Source of the DNA: Streptomyces tropicalis
Lineage (GTDB): Bacteria; Actinomycetota; Actinomycetes; Streptomycetales; Streptomycetaceae
NCBI RefSeq assembly: GCF_029269835.1
Contig: NZ_JARJBB010000004.1
Coordinates: 248,001-312,000, forward strand
DNA length: 64,000 bases
Direction of reading: 5' to 3'
This document shows, piece by piece, positions 63,451-64,000 of this stretch. Below the pieces are notes generated by a model that worked only from the letters and a program-made list of their open reading frames with translations, was not told the origin of the DNA and ran no database searches. The position numbers were made by a program, and so were the translations under genes. Every line of letters starts with the position of its first letter. The stretch's first letter is position 1.

Positions 63451-63495
63451 GCACCGGGCCCCCGCCGCACCTCGGGTGCGGCGGGGGCCCGGTGC
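63451..63495. terminator. Bidirectional terminator between hypE and hypA
   Basis: A perfect 21-bp stem with a TCG loop separates the convergent genes. It is the strongest hairpin I saw in the window. Confidence 0.85.
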
Positions 63496-63510
63496 CGTGA
63501 CCGGCCCCGG

Positions 63511-63867
63511 TCAGGGCGGGGCCGGCACCGGTTCGATCGCGGTGATCTCCAGCTCACGGCCGCTGCGCAGGTCCTGCGACGGGCGGTCGCAGCGCGGGCA
63601 CCAGAAGAACGGCGGCATGCCCACCGCGAACTCCTCCGCGCACGGCGCGCAGTACGCGTGCGCCGTGACCTGCTCGACGACCAGCAGGGCCGAGGCGAGC
63701 GGGGTCCCGTCCCGCGCCACCTCGAAGGCGAAGGTGAGCGCGTCGGGAACCACGCCCGCCAGCTCGCCGACCCGGACGGTCACCGCGGCGACCGCGTCCG
63801 TGCCGTCCTCCCGGGCCAGCTCACCGGCCTGCTCCACGATCGCGGTCGCGATCGACAGTTCGTGCAC
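63511..63867 (-). CDS. hypA: Hydrogenase nickel metallochaperone HypA
   Basis: A 118-residue nickel protein. It begins with a GTG-encoded Met followed by HELSIATAIVEQ, where the Met-His N-terminus binds nickel. The zinc site is C-x2-C...C-x2-C (CAPC and CPRC). It hands nickel to HypB. It lies on the opposite strand from the rest of the maturation genes, 7 bases after a truncated small gene, so it probably belongs to a transcript entering from the right, likely with the structural genes. Confidence 0.93.
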   Translation of the reverse strand: MHELSIATAIVEQAGELAREDGTDAVAAVTVRVGELAGVVPDALTFAFEVARDGTPLASALLVVEQVTAHAYCAPCAEEFAVGMPPFFWCPRCDRPSQDLRSGRELEITAIEPVPAPP

Positions 63868-63874
63868 GGCCGGC

Positions 63875-64000
63875 TCACGGGTACCGGTGGCCGGCGCGGA
63901 GACCGCCGGTCATCCGCCAGATCCGCGCCTCGCGGACCAGACTGGGGATCTCCCGGAGGAACAGTGCCAGCAGCAGGCCGCCGACCAGGGCGGCCTCCGC
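63875..64000 (-). CDS. Small membrane-like protein, C-terminal part (runs off the window)
   Basis: The last 41 codons of a gene that begins beyond 64000. A hydrophobic segment (ALVGGLLLALFL) is followed by a basic tail (REIPSLVREARIWRMTGGLRAGHRYP). The hydrophobic-then-basic pattern resembles the DUF6893-type small proteins that often accompany streptomycete hydrogenase genes, but this is from memory of the pattern and the N-terminus is unseen. It ends 7 bases before hypA. Confidence 0.6.
   Translation of the reverse strand, partial: AEAALVGGLLLALFLREIPSLVREARIWRMTGGLRAGHRYP

Overview
The window is chromosomal DNA of a streptomycete or a very close actinobacterium. The evidence is the very high G+C content, third codon positions that are almost always G or C, GTG and TTG starts, TGA/TAG stops, and gene families typical of the group: a mycothiol-linked formaldehyde dehydrogenase, an F420-type PPOX protein, SpoIIE/ANTAR signalling proteins, Tat-exported enzymes and an Rpf-like transglycosylase. 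I saw no tRNA, rRNA, CRISPR array, transposase, integrase or attachment site. The called genes appear to lack TTA codons.

Layout. 1-3.8 kb: the 3' part of a mycothiol-dependent formaldehyde dehydrogenase with a coupled metallo-beta-lactamase-fold hydrolase, an SDR oxidoreductase, a secreted L,D-transpeptidase and a tiny protein. 4-10.5 kb: a membrane-anchored S1 protease, a PPOX protein, a large secreted alpha/beta hydrolase and a GT87 glycosyltransferase. 10.5-14.3 kb: a DUF35 Zn-ribbon protein and a TetR repressor that share an operator sequence, an ATP-grasp-like protein and a membrane peptidoglycan-binding protein with an internally duplicated linker. 14.7-20.3 kb: a GNAT enzyme, an ANTAR-GAF-PAS-SpoIIE phosphatase, an unknown protein, an RpiR regulator and a stand-alone FhaA-N (DUF3662) protein. 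20.3-27.8 kb: a PMT-like glycosyltransferase, a P-loop kinase, a beta-phosphoglucomutase/GH65 phosphorylase pair and a BlaI/M56 pair. 27.8-31.4 kb: a GT-C membrane protein sharing the putative BlaI operator, a PAP2 phosphatase and a DedA protein with a coupled small membrane protein.

31.7-35.4 kb: an iron-uptake operon behind a DmdR/IdeR-type iron box, in which EfeU and EfeO are fused into one polypeptide followed by the Tat-exported DyP peroxidase EfeB. 35.4-50.7 kb: an APC permease with an unknown partner, the soluble transhydrogenase SthA, a GH15 hydrolase, a GH46 chitosanase, a membrane sensor SpoIIE phosphatase beside a GAF-ANTAR protein, a secreted unknown, an SRPBCC protein, and a low-molecular-weight phosphatase/fructosamine-kinase pair. 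50.9-55.9 kb: a divergent cluster of glycerol-3-phosphate dehydrogenase, TetR, an alkyl-DHAP-synthase-like flavoprotein and a diacylglycerol-kinase-family enzyme, which reads like a lipid (possibly ether-lipid) pathway.

55.9-64 kb: a small Rpf-like transglycosylase, then a [NiFe]-hydrogenase maturation island (endopeptidase, hypB, hypF, hypC, hypD, hypE on +), ending at a 21-bp-stem terminator shared with the convergent hypA, which follows a truncated small protein on -. No hydrogenase structural subunit lies in the window; they are probably just beyond the right edge. The clearest regulatory observations are the TetR operator pair, the BlaI-type operator pair, two palindromes before dedA and the iron box.
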